From Hofstenia miamia (lineage: Eukaryota; Xenacoelomorpha; Acoela; Hofsteniidae): 64,000 nucleotides of DNA. Where the stretch lies: positions 2,090,035 to 2,154,034 of the forward strand of contig CABFPE010000037.1 in assembly GCA_900660155.1 (NCBI GenBank), read 5' to 3'. This document shows, in pieces, positions 24,870-36,272 of this stretch. Made by a program: the position numbers and the translations under genes. Position 1 is the first letter of the stretch, and each line of letters opens with the position of its first letter. A model generated the notes under the pieces. The model saw nothing but the letters and a program-made list of their open reading frames with translations, was not told the DNA's origin and did not search any database.

Positions 24870-27000
24870 TTGAATTAGGTTGCAGTTAGTTATTGACTGC
24901 ATGTCATTTACATAAATAATAAAAAGAAGGGGACCTAGAATCGTACCTTGAGGCACCCCATCGTTAACCGGTAACCAATCAGAAAAATTATCGTTAAATT
25001 TAACTCTCTGGAATCTTTGGTGGAGGTAACTAGTTAACCAAAATGATCAATTAAAGAGTCACAATTTAAAGAATCAATACATATGTTGAACAGAAATGGG
25101 CCACAAACAGAGCCTTGAGGAACACCTTTGTTGATCTTTTCCATACCCGAAAGTCTGTTATTATATTTAACCATTTGTTGTCTATTCCCAATAAAACGAT
25201 CAAGCCAATTAATGATGTACGGATTTAAATGTGTTATATTGTTTAATTTTTCAAATAAAATGTAATGATTTACATTGTCAAAGGCCTTCTTGATATCAAG
25301 GCTGATTAATCTAACAATCATAATTTTCATTTTCGTATGACAGAATTCTATTTTGCAGTTCAATAACAGCATTTGTTGTTGTTCCATTTGTTCGGAATCC
25401 ATGCTGATTTATATTAAAATGATTATTGTAAATAGCTTTGATTTGAAAATTAAATACAAGTTTTTTAAAAGTTCTTGACAATATTGAAGTGATGCTAATT
25501 GGTCCGAAATATTTAAAGGTATTGATTGCAGGAATGATTGTACAATTGAAATTAAATTTATATGAAGACCTAAGTTACTGTTAATAGAAGCATTTATTTT
25601 GTAAAATTACGTTTTCTCAGGATAAATGCGAAATTTTTGCATTGAAAAGTACTCTTCGTTTTGCAACTTTTAATGATTTTCAAGTGTACAATATACAAGA
25701 ATTGTCTGCAAACTGTGTACTTATCAGATGGTATAAAAATAAAATATTCTTGCGCGTGTTGACACATGTGATCATATTTCACTAATTGGAGAAGTTATCG
25801 AGATTTCTCTATAATTTGAGGCAACCGGGGTGTTGCATGAGATTTTAGTAAGTCATGCAAATGATAATTTTTTCGCATTTATTAAAATGTAGCGATTTCT
25901 TTCTAAATACAGGCGGTAATTTTTTCGAGCCATTCTATATATTTTATTTGCGTTTTGTTGTTGCTTTGATCATTTCATAAGTTCTAGTAGATCTGAAGTT
26001 AATTTTTTTTCAAAACTAAAAAAGATTTATTACGTTTAACTCGTCGTATTATTATAGTAATAACAAAAAATATTATACATATATTAAATAACATACTAAA
26101 TAACCAAATGGACTTTTAAGTTTCACTTATAAAAATGAACTTTTTCTGTGCTATGTCAAAATCAATGTGCCTTCATAATCTCCCATTTTAGTAAAAGTTT
26201 CATTTCAACCATTAGTAATTTTTAAGCATCATTTGTAAATTTCTAACATAGCCATCAATAGCAATCAATTGTTCATGTCCCGTTGTAAATATTTTTGGAA
26301 TAATTATTTAACACTTTTCGAAAAGCTACATTGCAAAAATTTTGAAAGGACAAGTTTCACTGGTATTTCAGTAGCATGTACTCATTTTCTATTAAATCGA
26401 GAATTGTTATAATTTACGTATGCGATATTTTCTCATTTTATTGCTTTACAATTGCCAGTTAACAAAGGCTTGCTGCTTGAATTATTTTTTAACATTAGTT
26501 AATTTTCCTTTCTGGACAAATTTTATTGATATATAATTGAAAATCATTCCAAATATCAAAATAATAGGTGAATTTAGTGCAGAATCAATTGGAAGGTAAC
26601 TTTCTAGAGTACCGACTTAAACTTATTGATATAATCAGTAGTTTTTTCCATTGGTTTTTACGCACTTGTAGAATTTTTGAAGATGGATCACATTTAGAAA
26701 ACTCGATAAATATAATTGAAAAAGGGCATTTGAACGAATAAAAATTATTAGAGGCACCATTTGTTTCAACAAGCACAATGTAATCAATCATAGTGAATAT
26801 AGTCGATGGCGTAGCATTTGTAAAGTTCAGATTGAAAAATATATTTAAAACTAGGGCAAATTTTGCAATTGTTATTACTAAGGTAATTCAGTTCCAATCT
26901 CCAAGCAGGATTAAATCTGAATTTTCAGAAGAAGTCAAAGTTAATTCCTCTTTTAATTGCTCAATAAACTGACATTCATATTACTACTGAACAACCCACA
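24870..27000 (-). mobile_element. Decayed LINE(s): endonuclease remnant and two joined RT pieces
   Basis: Reading leftwards, SSENSDLILLGDWN (about 26900-26950) and a following frame (26791-26585) look like an APE endonuclease domain. Then an open frame at 25402-25034 has SLDIKKAFDNVNHYILFEKL and KGVPQGSVCGPFLF. Directly after it a second copy of the same RT region reads VNDGVPQGTILGPLLFIIYVND (about 24900-25020). The repeated motif shows that two LINE copies are fused near 25025-25034. Multiple stops. Confidence 0.65.
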
Positions 27001-27519
27001 CTAATTTAACTTCTGAAAACTTGCTGAAAAGCAAGTAATCTATTAATCACTAGGTTTTTCATTAGCTGTAATGTCAAAGCCTGATTTTCTACTGAGCAAG
27101 AACAGCTGTATATGACCTAAATATTGATTCAAATGACATTATCGCATAAAAAACCTCAATTAAGACCTTTCTCCAGAGTCTTTCAACTTACACAGACTAT
27201 TTCTCCACAAAAGTTTATCAAAAATAGTTGTTGTTTCAATTTGAACAAAATTCATTTAAATCTTTTCCCAAAACTTTCTTAAATCATTTATAATAAGTTA
27301 AAATAATGAAATAAAATGTACTTATCATACAGATGGACTGCAATTCGTTCAATTAAGAAAGTATTTAGATATAATCAAGAATTTTGTTAATTAATGTTTC
27401 AAAGACACATGATCCATAAATATCATTATGGAGCACAACATTGTCTACTATAGACGATAATGAAGCAAAATTAACAGCAGTAAGTCTTCTAAATCTAACG
27501 AATTTTAAAATATACAAAA

Positions 27520-30500
27520 TCAAAATCTGCACATTTGTTGCCGAATGATGGAATAACTGGGCAATGTGGAGAGAGGACCAACGGCTGCCAAGGCAGGTGG
27601 TTGGTCATAAATATACTGGGAACACACTTCTTTAACAGACTTGCAAGTAACTAATTCAATGCGTGCTTGCATTTCGTCCAGTGGAATACGGCGTCCGTAA
27701 CACAAAGTTTGTCTTCCAATATCCTCACAAACCGCGTTGGTGCCATCCAATTGCAACAACATATTGGTCTGAAGTAATTGCTTGGCACGTGTCACCTCTT
27801 CTTCTGTTACATCACGACAGATGCGTATCCATTCCGCCTGCGTTTCTGTTATCATCTTACCAACATTTGCTAAATGATACTATATATTGCCAATGCAAAA
27901 AACTATACAATTATTTGAACAAAAAATTTAAGGTATTCAAATTTCAGTGATTTCGAGAAATACATTAAAACATAGCAAACACTTGGCTACCCTATACACC
28001 ACTGGCCCACTGCTTCCCATAGACTACCCAACTGCTAACATTTTGCCTTACCCTGCCTCGAAGTCAATTTCAAATTCATTAACATTTGTAACTAAAATTA
28101 TTGAATTTCTAATTATAAAAAAATTAATTTATTATTAAGTTCCACTTGTATTTATTTGCAACGATAGAAAACTGTTAGCTCCGACTTAGTGATGTACACA
28201 TTGGCAACACATTTATAAATTATAAATCACCAGCAGCTTCAAGTAAATGCAAATCCAAGTTATATTATCAAATCATTGTAAACAGCAAGCTGTTTGCGTC
28301 GTCCTTCTGGGTTGCATCGATTCTAAAAGTTGAAAATCCAGGTCATTTTAGAGAGAGAAACATGTTCACATTACTAAAAAGTTCTTCAATTTCACTGAAA
28401 GTTTTGTAATCAACGATAATTATAAGTAAAGTATTGATTATAAGCAATATACATATAAAGGCAAAACAGAACAACATCGAATTAGAAAAAAGTTCATTGA
28501 GTATAGTTTAAGCAGATCACACGAAACTTGCGAACAAATTATAGTTGAAAAATCCAAAAAAATTGTTGATATCATTCAAACGCCAAGGAGATTATAACTT
28601 GAGTTTGATCGACGACAACTTTTTTGCTCAAAAGAATTTCTGCTTGCTATTGAAATTTCTGAAGACTATGTAAGGGAATCTCTTGTTTAAACAGGAAGAA
28701 TTCCCTAAAGTTTATGAGTACAATTACCTGAGTTACAAACTTAACTTAGCTGTCAGTCATACACAAATTCGTCAACGCAATATTTAACTTAAAATCATTC
28801 CTATCCCGGAAAGAGCAGTTACTCTTAGCTAGTGACATTGGAGTGCAAATGCAAGATGTACGATGGATTGCAGTCTTATCGGGCGATACCAATAATAGAA
28901 AACTCCTATTAAGTGCTGTATCAATAATTTCATTGCTCGTCTGCATCAACTAAAAGACAGCAAAGTATCTGTAAGGGGGCTCTCTCTCTCTCCCTCCTAA
29001 AAATTTTACCATAAAAATAGACCTACATGTACTTTACTTTGACATAATTCTGCGTTTAGTTGATACAGAGTCTCCTATTGGACATCTAAGAATACATTCC
29101 TACCTTCCATAATGCGATTGCCTATTTGTTGAACGCCTAACGAAACTAAAAAACACACGACGTATTCATAAACTGACTCAACTGATCTTTTAACAGGCAA
29201 TTTATTAGTGTGAAATGCCTTTTATATATTTCATCACGCACCCTGTTAAATAAATCTAAATGTACGACACAGCATGCGTAATATAACAAAAAAATTGATA
29301 GAAAGCTCAAATATATAGGAATTTGAAAGTAGAAGTAAAAAATAATTCTGACCCTCTTCACAGACGAAATGCAGTCCCCAAAGACCAGTATCGGTATAAC
29401 AAGTATTAAAGCTCTGAAATGAGTGACAAGCACCACTGTGGGCTAGTGGCGTTAGCGGAGTACCAGCTGATGCTTGAGATCTATCCCATGCACCAATAAT
29501 AGTGTTAGCAACCATTAAGGGGACGCAATCAGCGCTAGGCCATCCACAAACTTCTACTGCAAGCACTACATGTGCTAGAGGAATAGCGGGATTGTTAACT
29601 CGCTGCTCGCCAGCTACAAATTCACACTTCGGTAAATGAACTCGAGATCTAAACATGGTCAAAAAATTGTAATACAAGTTAACAAACTATTAATCAAATT
29701 AATGCCATAAGAATAAGCATGACAGCAAAATATACACAATGCACCCATATATAAGAGCCTTGCAAAACTTAATATTAAAACTTACCTAAATGAACATCAA
29801 AATTATCAAGATTTTAAAAGCATATAAATGTACAATACTCATCAAAAAGGTCTCTGAACAACAAAAATAATACCTTACTACTGCCCAAGCGAAATTATGC
29901 AAATGAGAAATGTACGAAATTTTCGAAAAACCTGCAAAATAAAAATTGCATTTTAGATTGAAAGGGCTAAAAGGGGTGACTTCTCACATGTGATGTATTA
30001 ACTATGCCATTGCGACAACTATTCGAAGTTTCCAAATAACCATGACAATATAATATATTCAAAAACTTACTGCGATGAAGAGGGTAAATTGGACAAGTAT
30101 TTCTCAGCATACGACACCAAACGATCATGCTCAATGCCACCCGCAGCAGCCAATACTATTCGCGGGGCTTGATAATGTGTGTTAATGTAATCCTTCAACT
30201 CACCTCGTGAAATTGAATTGATGTTTTGTACTGGTCCTAATATTGTCCATCCCAAAGGAGCCTTTGCGCCATAAGCAGCAACGTGTAAATGATCGAAAAC
30301 AACTTCCTGAAATACGAGATTTTATCATTCTTATAACAAAAGTTCACTAAATACATTTTCTTAAATCCTTTGTTTTTCGAAAAAAAAGAGTAGTAAATTT
30401 TTTGAATATTTATAGATTTGATTCCTATCAATGTCTGGAATTCACAATTAAAAAAGCCCAGAATTTATGTTCATGTTACCCAGAATAATAAATGTCCTTG

Positions 30501-33500
30501 GAAAAATAACGAGATATTAAGCTTCTCGAAATTATGTCAAAATGAAGTTTTATACCACCTGTAAATTAGCTTCCACTTCCTGCATTTCGCGAAGAATAAC
30601 GTCGCGCTCACGGGTAATTTGCGCATTACCAAGTGTGCTGTTCTGCAAGATGTCTGATAAAATTTCAACGACATGCTCGGCATCATGTGAAAATGCACGC
30701 GCGAAGTAAACAGTTTGCTCACGGGAAGTATAGGCGTTTAATTGAGCACCCATATTTTCAATTTCTAATTCAAGTTCCAGCTGAGTTCGATTCTTTGTTC
30801 CCTAAACCATATAAACCTTATATTTCTATGCAGTATTTTTTCTATGTGTAGACTTATTAAAATTTTTCCATTCATTTAAGAATAGTGAAATTTCCACAAT
30901 TACGTACACGATAGCGTCCCTAACACGCTTCCAAAAACCAAAATGTTTCTAACAGGGTTCTATAGCACGCAAAAATAATCAAACATTATTTAAAAGACTC
31001 TTGGTAGTGCATTATAATATTAAACACATTAAAAAACAGTTGTCAAATATAATCTTTTATTAAAACCCAAGTTGGAATCAACTAGAAAAACGTCTACTTC
31101 TTTGCAGTTCCGTACGACGATTGAAAACGGTATTGTTTTCAACAGAAATGTTGTAAACTTGTGTTGAGCAACTTTCATTCTTTGGTAAAAAGTTAATCTA
31201 GAGACGGATACATTAACCACTGCAAACTTAGATGAATAATCTGTTCCACGATACCTTCTCGATGTTTAAGCAACATTTTATTATGCTAACCCTAATACCC
31301 ACTGACCAATTGAAGGCTGTAAGTGGGCTAGTGTAAATCAAGCAGATCTGTGTACGGTGTTGTAGTAATCAATGATAGCAGTATTCAGTAATCTAAACCA
31401 CTTACATATGCGGCTAGTAATGATCCGTTATTCTTTTTGTAAAGATATTCTATTAATTATACTTCGGCGAACTTGTTCACAGGCTTGATATTCCTGAAGA
31501 TGGTATGACGTAGTACATTTTGGTGGAATTCCACAATATTTGCAACATTCATTCTTACTATGAAGCTTCTTTAATAGCCGATAAGTGCTCTCAGAGATAA
31601 CCTTCCGCAAATCATAAAATTAAACCTCTCTCGAGAGTCTATATACACCTACAACAATGGACTCGATTTTGTTGTGAATCTATACACTCTTTTGCATTAG
31701 GTGGCCCCATGATTTGAATGTGCTTATAATATTAAATGGTTAATTTCAGAGTTTCATATGCTAAAATTGTGAATAAAAATCATTTTACCAATGTATGATG
31801 ATCACATTTATTACGTATTTCGTTCCTAAATTATGAAAAACACAACATATGGTCTGTTTAAAGTTTATTCATTTATTAAATATCTAATTCAGCCCATTGA
31901 CATCCAGTTTCCTAGTATCTATAAAAGTAAATACGCATTTCTACAATATTGGACAGTTACTGGAAATAGTCAAACAAAATACAACCTTCGAAGTTATAGG
32001 AAATAATGACAATTGTGGTTTAAAGCATTTGGGTTTATCTGCCTAAACCTCCGCTTATTCTAAATATTTAAATAAATGTTTACTACTCAACTTTTGCATT
32101 TTTTACCCAGGCCAGCATAGCACTTCTGCCTCTATTGTCCTTCGTCAGCCAGTGTGAATAAGTTTTCCAATAGCTTGTTTCTTACAAAAACTGAATCCTG
32201 CCTACATAATTTTTTTACTTAGATTACGATAAAACTCATGCGAAAATTCCCACCTTGCAAAAATTTTAAAGAAATTCAAACCTTGTTGTCATAAACTAGG
32301 AACAAGTAAAACTTTCAAAGTTTCTGTACTGAACATTTCATGATTTCTGAGTCTGTGATTAATATAATATACTGGTGCATTTCAGCAATGCTTAGTGTTG
32401 ATAAATACCAAACGGGTGAGAAAATAAAACAATTATCAATATTATCACCATTATATTACACAAAATATTCATGCCTGACAAATCTGTACAAATTAATACA
32501 TAATTCAATACCAAATAGCATTTTAAGTAAATATGCCAAAATCAACCTGCGTACAAAGAAATGCATCAATAGTGTTAAAATCCATAATAGATACTGGAAA
32601 GGTGCCTTCATCACGAATGCAGCAAAAATGTGGAATACTCTTCCTACTTATTTCAGAACTGCATCCTCTCTGAATTTGTTTAAGAAATTATTAAAGCAGA
32701 ACCTGCTAGCAAATCAATATAAATATGGCTACTCAGTTAAAACAAACTCTTGGCGAAAATATTTAACTTTTTAGCGTTTTGTAAATATTTTGTTTTTTTT
32801 GTTTTTATTTGTTTTTAGTTAATTTTAATTTTTAGTTGTAGCATATTTTAGCATTTGTGTAGTTCATGTTTGTATATATGTATCATTTGTAAATATTGTA
32901 TATATATGTTAATGTCTATGCATACAGTGTTGAATAAAGCTATTAAATAATAATAATAATTTAACATTTTGCTCCTGCGGAATTGCATTTCTATTTCAAT
33001 CAGTGCTCAGCAAAAGTTTTAAAAGATCCGATAATATCAATGTTGCATTGATTATACCCTTCCGACTTTTTTAAAAACATCATTCTATCAGGCCCAATTT
33101 TCACCGTACAATCGCCAAAATTTTAGATTCAATTAGTCATCCAAAATGGCAATTTTTCAGTAGAGGTTTTAAAGAAAACTTGTATTTTTAAACTAATTTG
33201 CAACAAACAAAAATTTTTTTACAGCAAAGATTAAACAGGAATAGAAATGTCAAGTAAAATTTAAACTCGCTGCCGAGCATTTGATATCGACATTCAATGT
33301 ACCTAATTGAATTTAAGTTTTTAGAGTTAAAACTTAATATAGGATTTATTCTTTAAAGTTTTAGACTTAAGTAGTTTTATACGATAAAGTTATCTACTTA
33401 TGTTTATCAAAGAATCTCTGTTGACCATTCCATAAATAGATATTAGAGCAAAATTTCTTCTAACGCGGCCACCTTAACCTTCATACAAAATACAAATAAA

Positions 33501-35788
33501 CTGAATTATATCAGTCTAGAAAACGGATTTGTTGAGGTGGAACATATATATACCAACAAGTCTCAAATAGTTAAACATCACATTCAAAGAAAAACAAAGA
33601 AAATCTTCCTATTTCTATTCTAAGAAGATCAATTCAAAAGCCTAAAGGAGAATTCAAATTTATCTCTTTTATCTATTTCATGATCAAATTCTTTTAAATT
33701 AAGAATATTGGAATGAATTCATAAATCTTCTATTCTAAGAAGATCAATTCAAAAGCCTAAAGGAGAATTCAAATTTATCTCTTTTATCTATTTCATGATC
33801 AAATTCTTTTAAATTAAGAATATTGGAATGAATTCATAAATTAGCTATTAAGACCGCATACACCGATTTTAGGAAAATATAACGCAAAAAAGGCAAAATC
33901 CGCCATGTCAGGATCCTTATTAACCTTAAAATTATGGCAACGTAATTATACGAAATATTTTGATACATAATAATTAAAAAAGTATTTTGCACAATTCACA
34001 GTCCTATGTCAGAAAAACTTGTTTTGCTGCATGACAACTTCCATATCATGGAAAAAATAAAATCCAGTAAACAGTAAACAAGTTAAATTTTACCGGATAC
34101 CGGATTCTGGCACATCCCTAGTATATACAGGGTAAGCCATAAGTAACTTGAGATTGTAGGTTAGTATAAAATTGACCAATCACAGAATTTGTGACGAAAT
34201 ATTTCATCATTATTATTGACCAATCATAGAATTTGTGACGAAATATTTCATCATTATTTAGGTAAACGGAATTTTATTAATAAGAAGCATTTTCTGTCTA
34301 AACGTCTACAAAATGAATTTGGATGATCGCCTGGATATTGTTAAATTATTTTACAAAAATGGAGAAAGTCCAACATTAACGCTGCGAGCTTTCAAAAAAC
34401 TGCGGAACTTGAAGAAGAATCCCTTTTCAACAACAGCCATTACTAATTTGATTAACAAATTTAATGAAACAAAATCATTACATGACATACCTAAGTCTGG
34501 CAGACCGTCTTTAATCGATGAAAGGAAAGAAGAGGTGGTTGAAACTATGCAAAAATTACAGACTGAAAATGTTCTTGGTCATGCTAGTTCGTATTCAGTA
34601 AGTCAAATTTGCAATATTCCACAAAGAAGTGTATGTCGAGTATTACATTCATGTGGTATGAACCCTTATAAGATATCCCTTCTACAATCAATAACTGCAG
34701 AAGACAAACCAAAAAGACTGGAATTTTGCAAATGGGTGCTTGACAACCCTGAGTTAGTGCATGACATTGTTTGGTCTGACGAAGCCTATTTTTCTCTTGA
34801 TGGATTGGTAAATCGACACAATTGTGTTATTTGGTCATTTGAAAATCCGCATCGTAACATGCAAAAATCACTACATCCTCAAAAAGTTTGTGTGTGGATG
34901 GCTTTTAGTGCTAGANNNNNNNNNNNNNNNNNNNNNNNNNNNNNNNNNNNNNNNNNNNNNNNNNNNNNNNNNNNNNNNNNNNNNNNNNNNNNNNNNNNNN
35001 NNNNNNNNNNNNNNNNNNNNNNNNNNNNNNNNNNNNNNNNNNNNNNNNNNNNNNNNNNNNNNNNNNNNNNNNNNNNNNNNNNNNNNNNNNNNNNNNNNNN
35101 NNNNNNNNNNNNNNNNNNNNNNNNNNNNNNNNNNNNNNNNNNNNNNNNNNNNNNNNNNNNNNNNNNNNNNNNNNNNNNNNNNNNNNNNNNNNNNNNNNNN
35201 NNNNNNNNNNNNNNNNNNNNNNNNNNNNNNNNNNNNNNNNNNNNNNNNNNNNNNNNNNNNNNNNNNNNNNNNNNNNNNNNNNNNNNNNNNNNNNNNNNNN
35301 NNNNNNNNNNNNNNNNNNNNNNNNNNNNNNNNNNNNNNNNNNNNNNNNNNNNNNNNNNNNNNNNNNNNNNNNNNNNNNNNNNNNNNNNNNNNNNNNNNNN
35401 NNNNNNNNNNNNNNNNNNNNNNNNNNNNNNNNNNNNNNNNNNNNNNNNNNNNNNNNNNNNNNNNNNNNNNNNNNNNNNNNNNNNNNNNNNNNNNNNNNNN
35501 NNNNNNNNNNNNNNNNNNNNNNNNNNNNNNNNNNNNNNNNNNNNNNNNNNNNNNNNNNNNNNNNNNNNNNNNNNNNNNNNNNNNNNNNNNNNNNNNNNNN
35601 NNNNNNNNNNNNNNNNNNNNNNNNNNNNNNNNNNNNNNNNNNNNNNNNNNNNNNNNNNNNNNNNNNNNNNNNNNNNNNNNNNNNNNNNNNNNNNNNNNNN
35701 NNNNNNNNNNNNNNNNNNNNNNNNNNNNNNNNNNNNNNNNNNNNNNNNNNNNNNNNNNNNNNNNNNNNNNNNNNNNNNNNNNNNNNNN

Positions 35789-35821
<33 letters not shown>

Positions 35822-36272
35822 TGAATAAAAAATAGCTAATAAACAATTGACGTTAACGATTAGTAAAACAAAGTTACCTTAAATATCATGTGTTCTAAAA
35901 AGTGTGCAACACCATTGGATGACGGATTTTCATAACGAGTGCCTGCATCAATCCATAAACCCAAAGTGCATGTAGGTAAACCACTATTTTCAGAAGCAAC
36001 TCTAAAATAAGTCCTTCATTGCATTTCAACAAGCTAGCACAAGCAACGAAAACTACTATCAAAATGCAGTATTTTGTCGACATTCAGCAGATTTAAGGAA
36101 TTCACTCAAAATATTTAAACATTGCTTGCAGATAAGTGAAAATATACCTTAAACCATTTGGTAACGTAGTCATTCTGGTTTCAGGCACTGATGATGAGAG
36201 CAAAGTCGATGAAGAAAAACATTTGACTGTCTGGCTTCGGACGAGAAACTTATGTAAAGCACGAGAGAACAT
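27520..36272 (-). CDS. PMPCB: Mitochondrial processing peptidase, beta subunit
   Basis: Exons, in transcript order: 36272-36148, 36001-35878, 30801-30559, 30306-30071, 29648-29353, 27869-27520. All junctions keep phase; total 1374 nt, 457 residues plus stop, the normal length for the family. Residues 1-33 are Arg/Ser-rich without acids, a typical matrix presequence. [20 protein letters not shown] starts the M16 peptidase domain. HFLEH (H75, E78, H79) is the inverted zinc motif, and E155 in ILREMQE, 76 residues after H79, is the third ligand. Later landmarks are [31 protein letters not shown] and the C-terminal AAVGPL. The enzyme, as a heterodimer with MPP-alpha, removes presequences from imported proteins. 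The intact HxxEH argues against complex III core protein 1 (UQCRC1), where it is degenerate. Intron 2 (30802-35877) is swollen by transposons and contains the 873-N gap, which does not touch an exon. Confidence 0.96.
32300..32961 (+). mobile_element. LINE 3' fragment in MPP-beta intron 2
   Basis: A 144-codon open frame (32340-32774) ends with [20 protein letters not shown] followed by [10 protein letters not shown], the usual C-terminal tail of APE-type LINE polymerases. A T-rich 3' UTR with AATAAA at about 32933 and a short (TAA)n tail ending near 32961 follow. It is antisense to the host gene and 5'-truncated. Confidence 0.75.
33614..33843. repeat. Perfect 115-bp tandem duplication
   Basis: Unit 33614-33728 is repeated immediately at 33729-33843 with no difference I can see apart from the junction bases. 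It lies in MPP-beta intron 2. Either a very recent duplication or a local assembly error. Confidence 0.85.
34128..34915 (+). mobile_element. Tc1/mariner-superfamily transposon, right part in an assembly gap
   Basis: A TA dinucleotide (34126-34127) is followed by CAGGGTAAGCCATAAGTAAC, a typical terminal repeat of this superfamily. The 5' UTR holds a 44-bp tandem duplication (34171-34214 and 34215-34258, one difference). The transposase starts at 34313. The 3' end is not visible because of the N gap. Confidence 0.8.
34313..34915 (+). CDS. Tc1/mariner-type transposase, N-terminal 201 residues
   Basis: The frame opens [20 protein letters not shown] and stays open into the gap. Residues about 1-60 form the first helix-turn-helix ([18 protein letters not shown] ends it, the classic GRP linker). 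A second DNA-binding helix pair lies near 75-125 ([20 protein letters not shown]). The catalytic DDE domain begins around residue 140, with the first aspartate in [14 protein letters not shown] (about residue 160). [10 protein letters not shown], typical of the core, ends the visible part. No break in 201 codons suggests a young copy. Cut-and-paste transposition in the nucleus; it sits antisense in MPP-beta intron 2. Confidence 0.88.
34916..35788. other. Assembly gap of 873 N
   Basis: The gap removes the C-terminal half of the transposase and the 3' transposon end. A (TA)n run follows at 35789-35819. Unlike the other gap, the length is not a round number, so it may be an estimate. Confidence 0.95.

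Noticed and set aside
34824-35846. Long frames across 34.9-35.8 kb other than the transposase
   Set aside because: They consist of N plus a TA microsatellite (YIYIYI). Only the frame beginning at 34313 carries real protein text.
27520-36272. Complex III core protein 1 (UQCRC1) instead of MPP-beta
   Set aside because: The HxxEH zinc motif and the third ligand glutamate are intact, as in MPP-beta.
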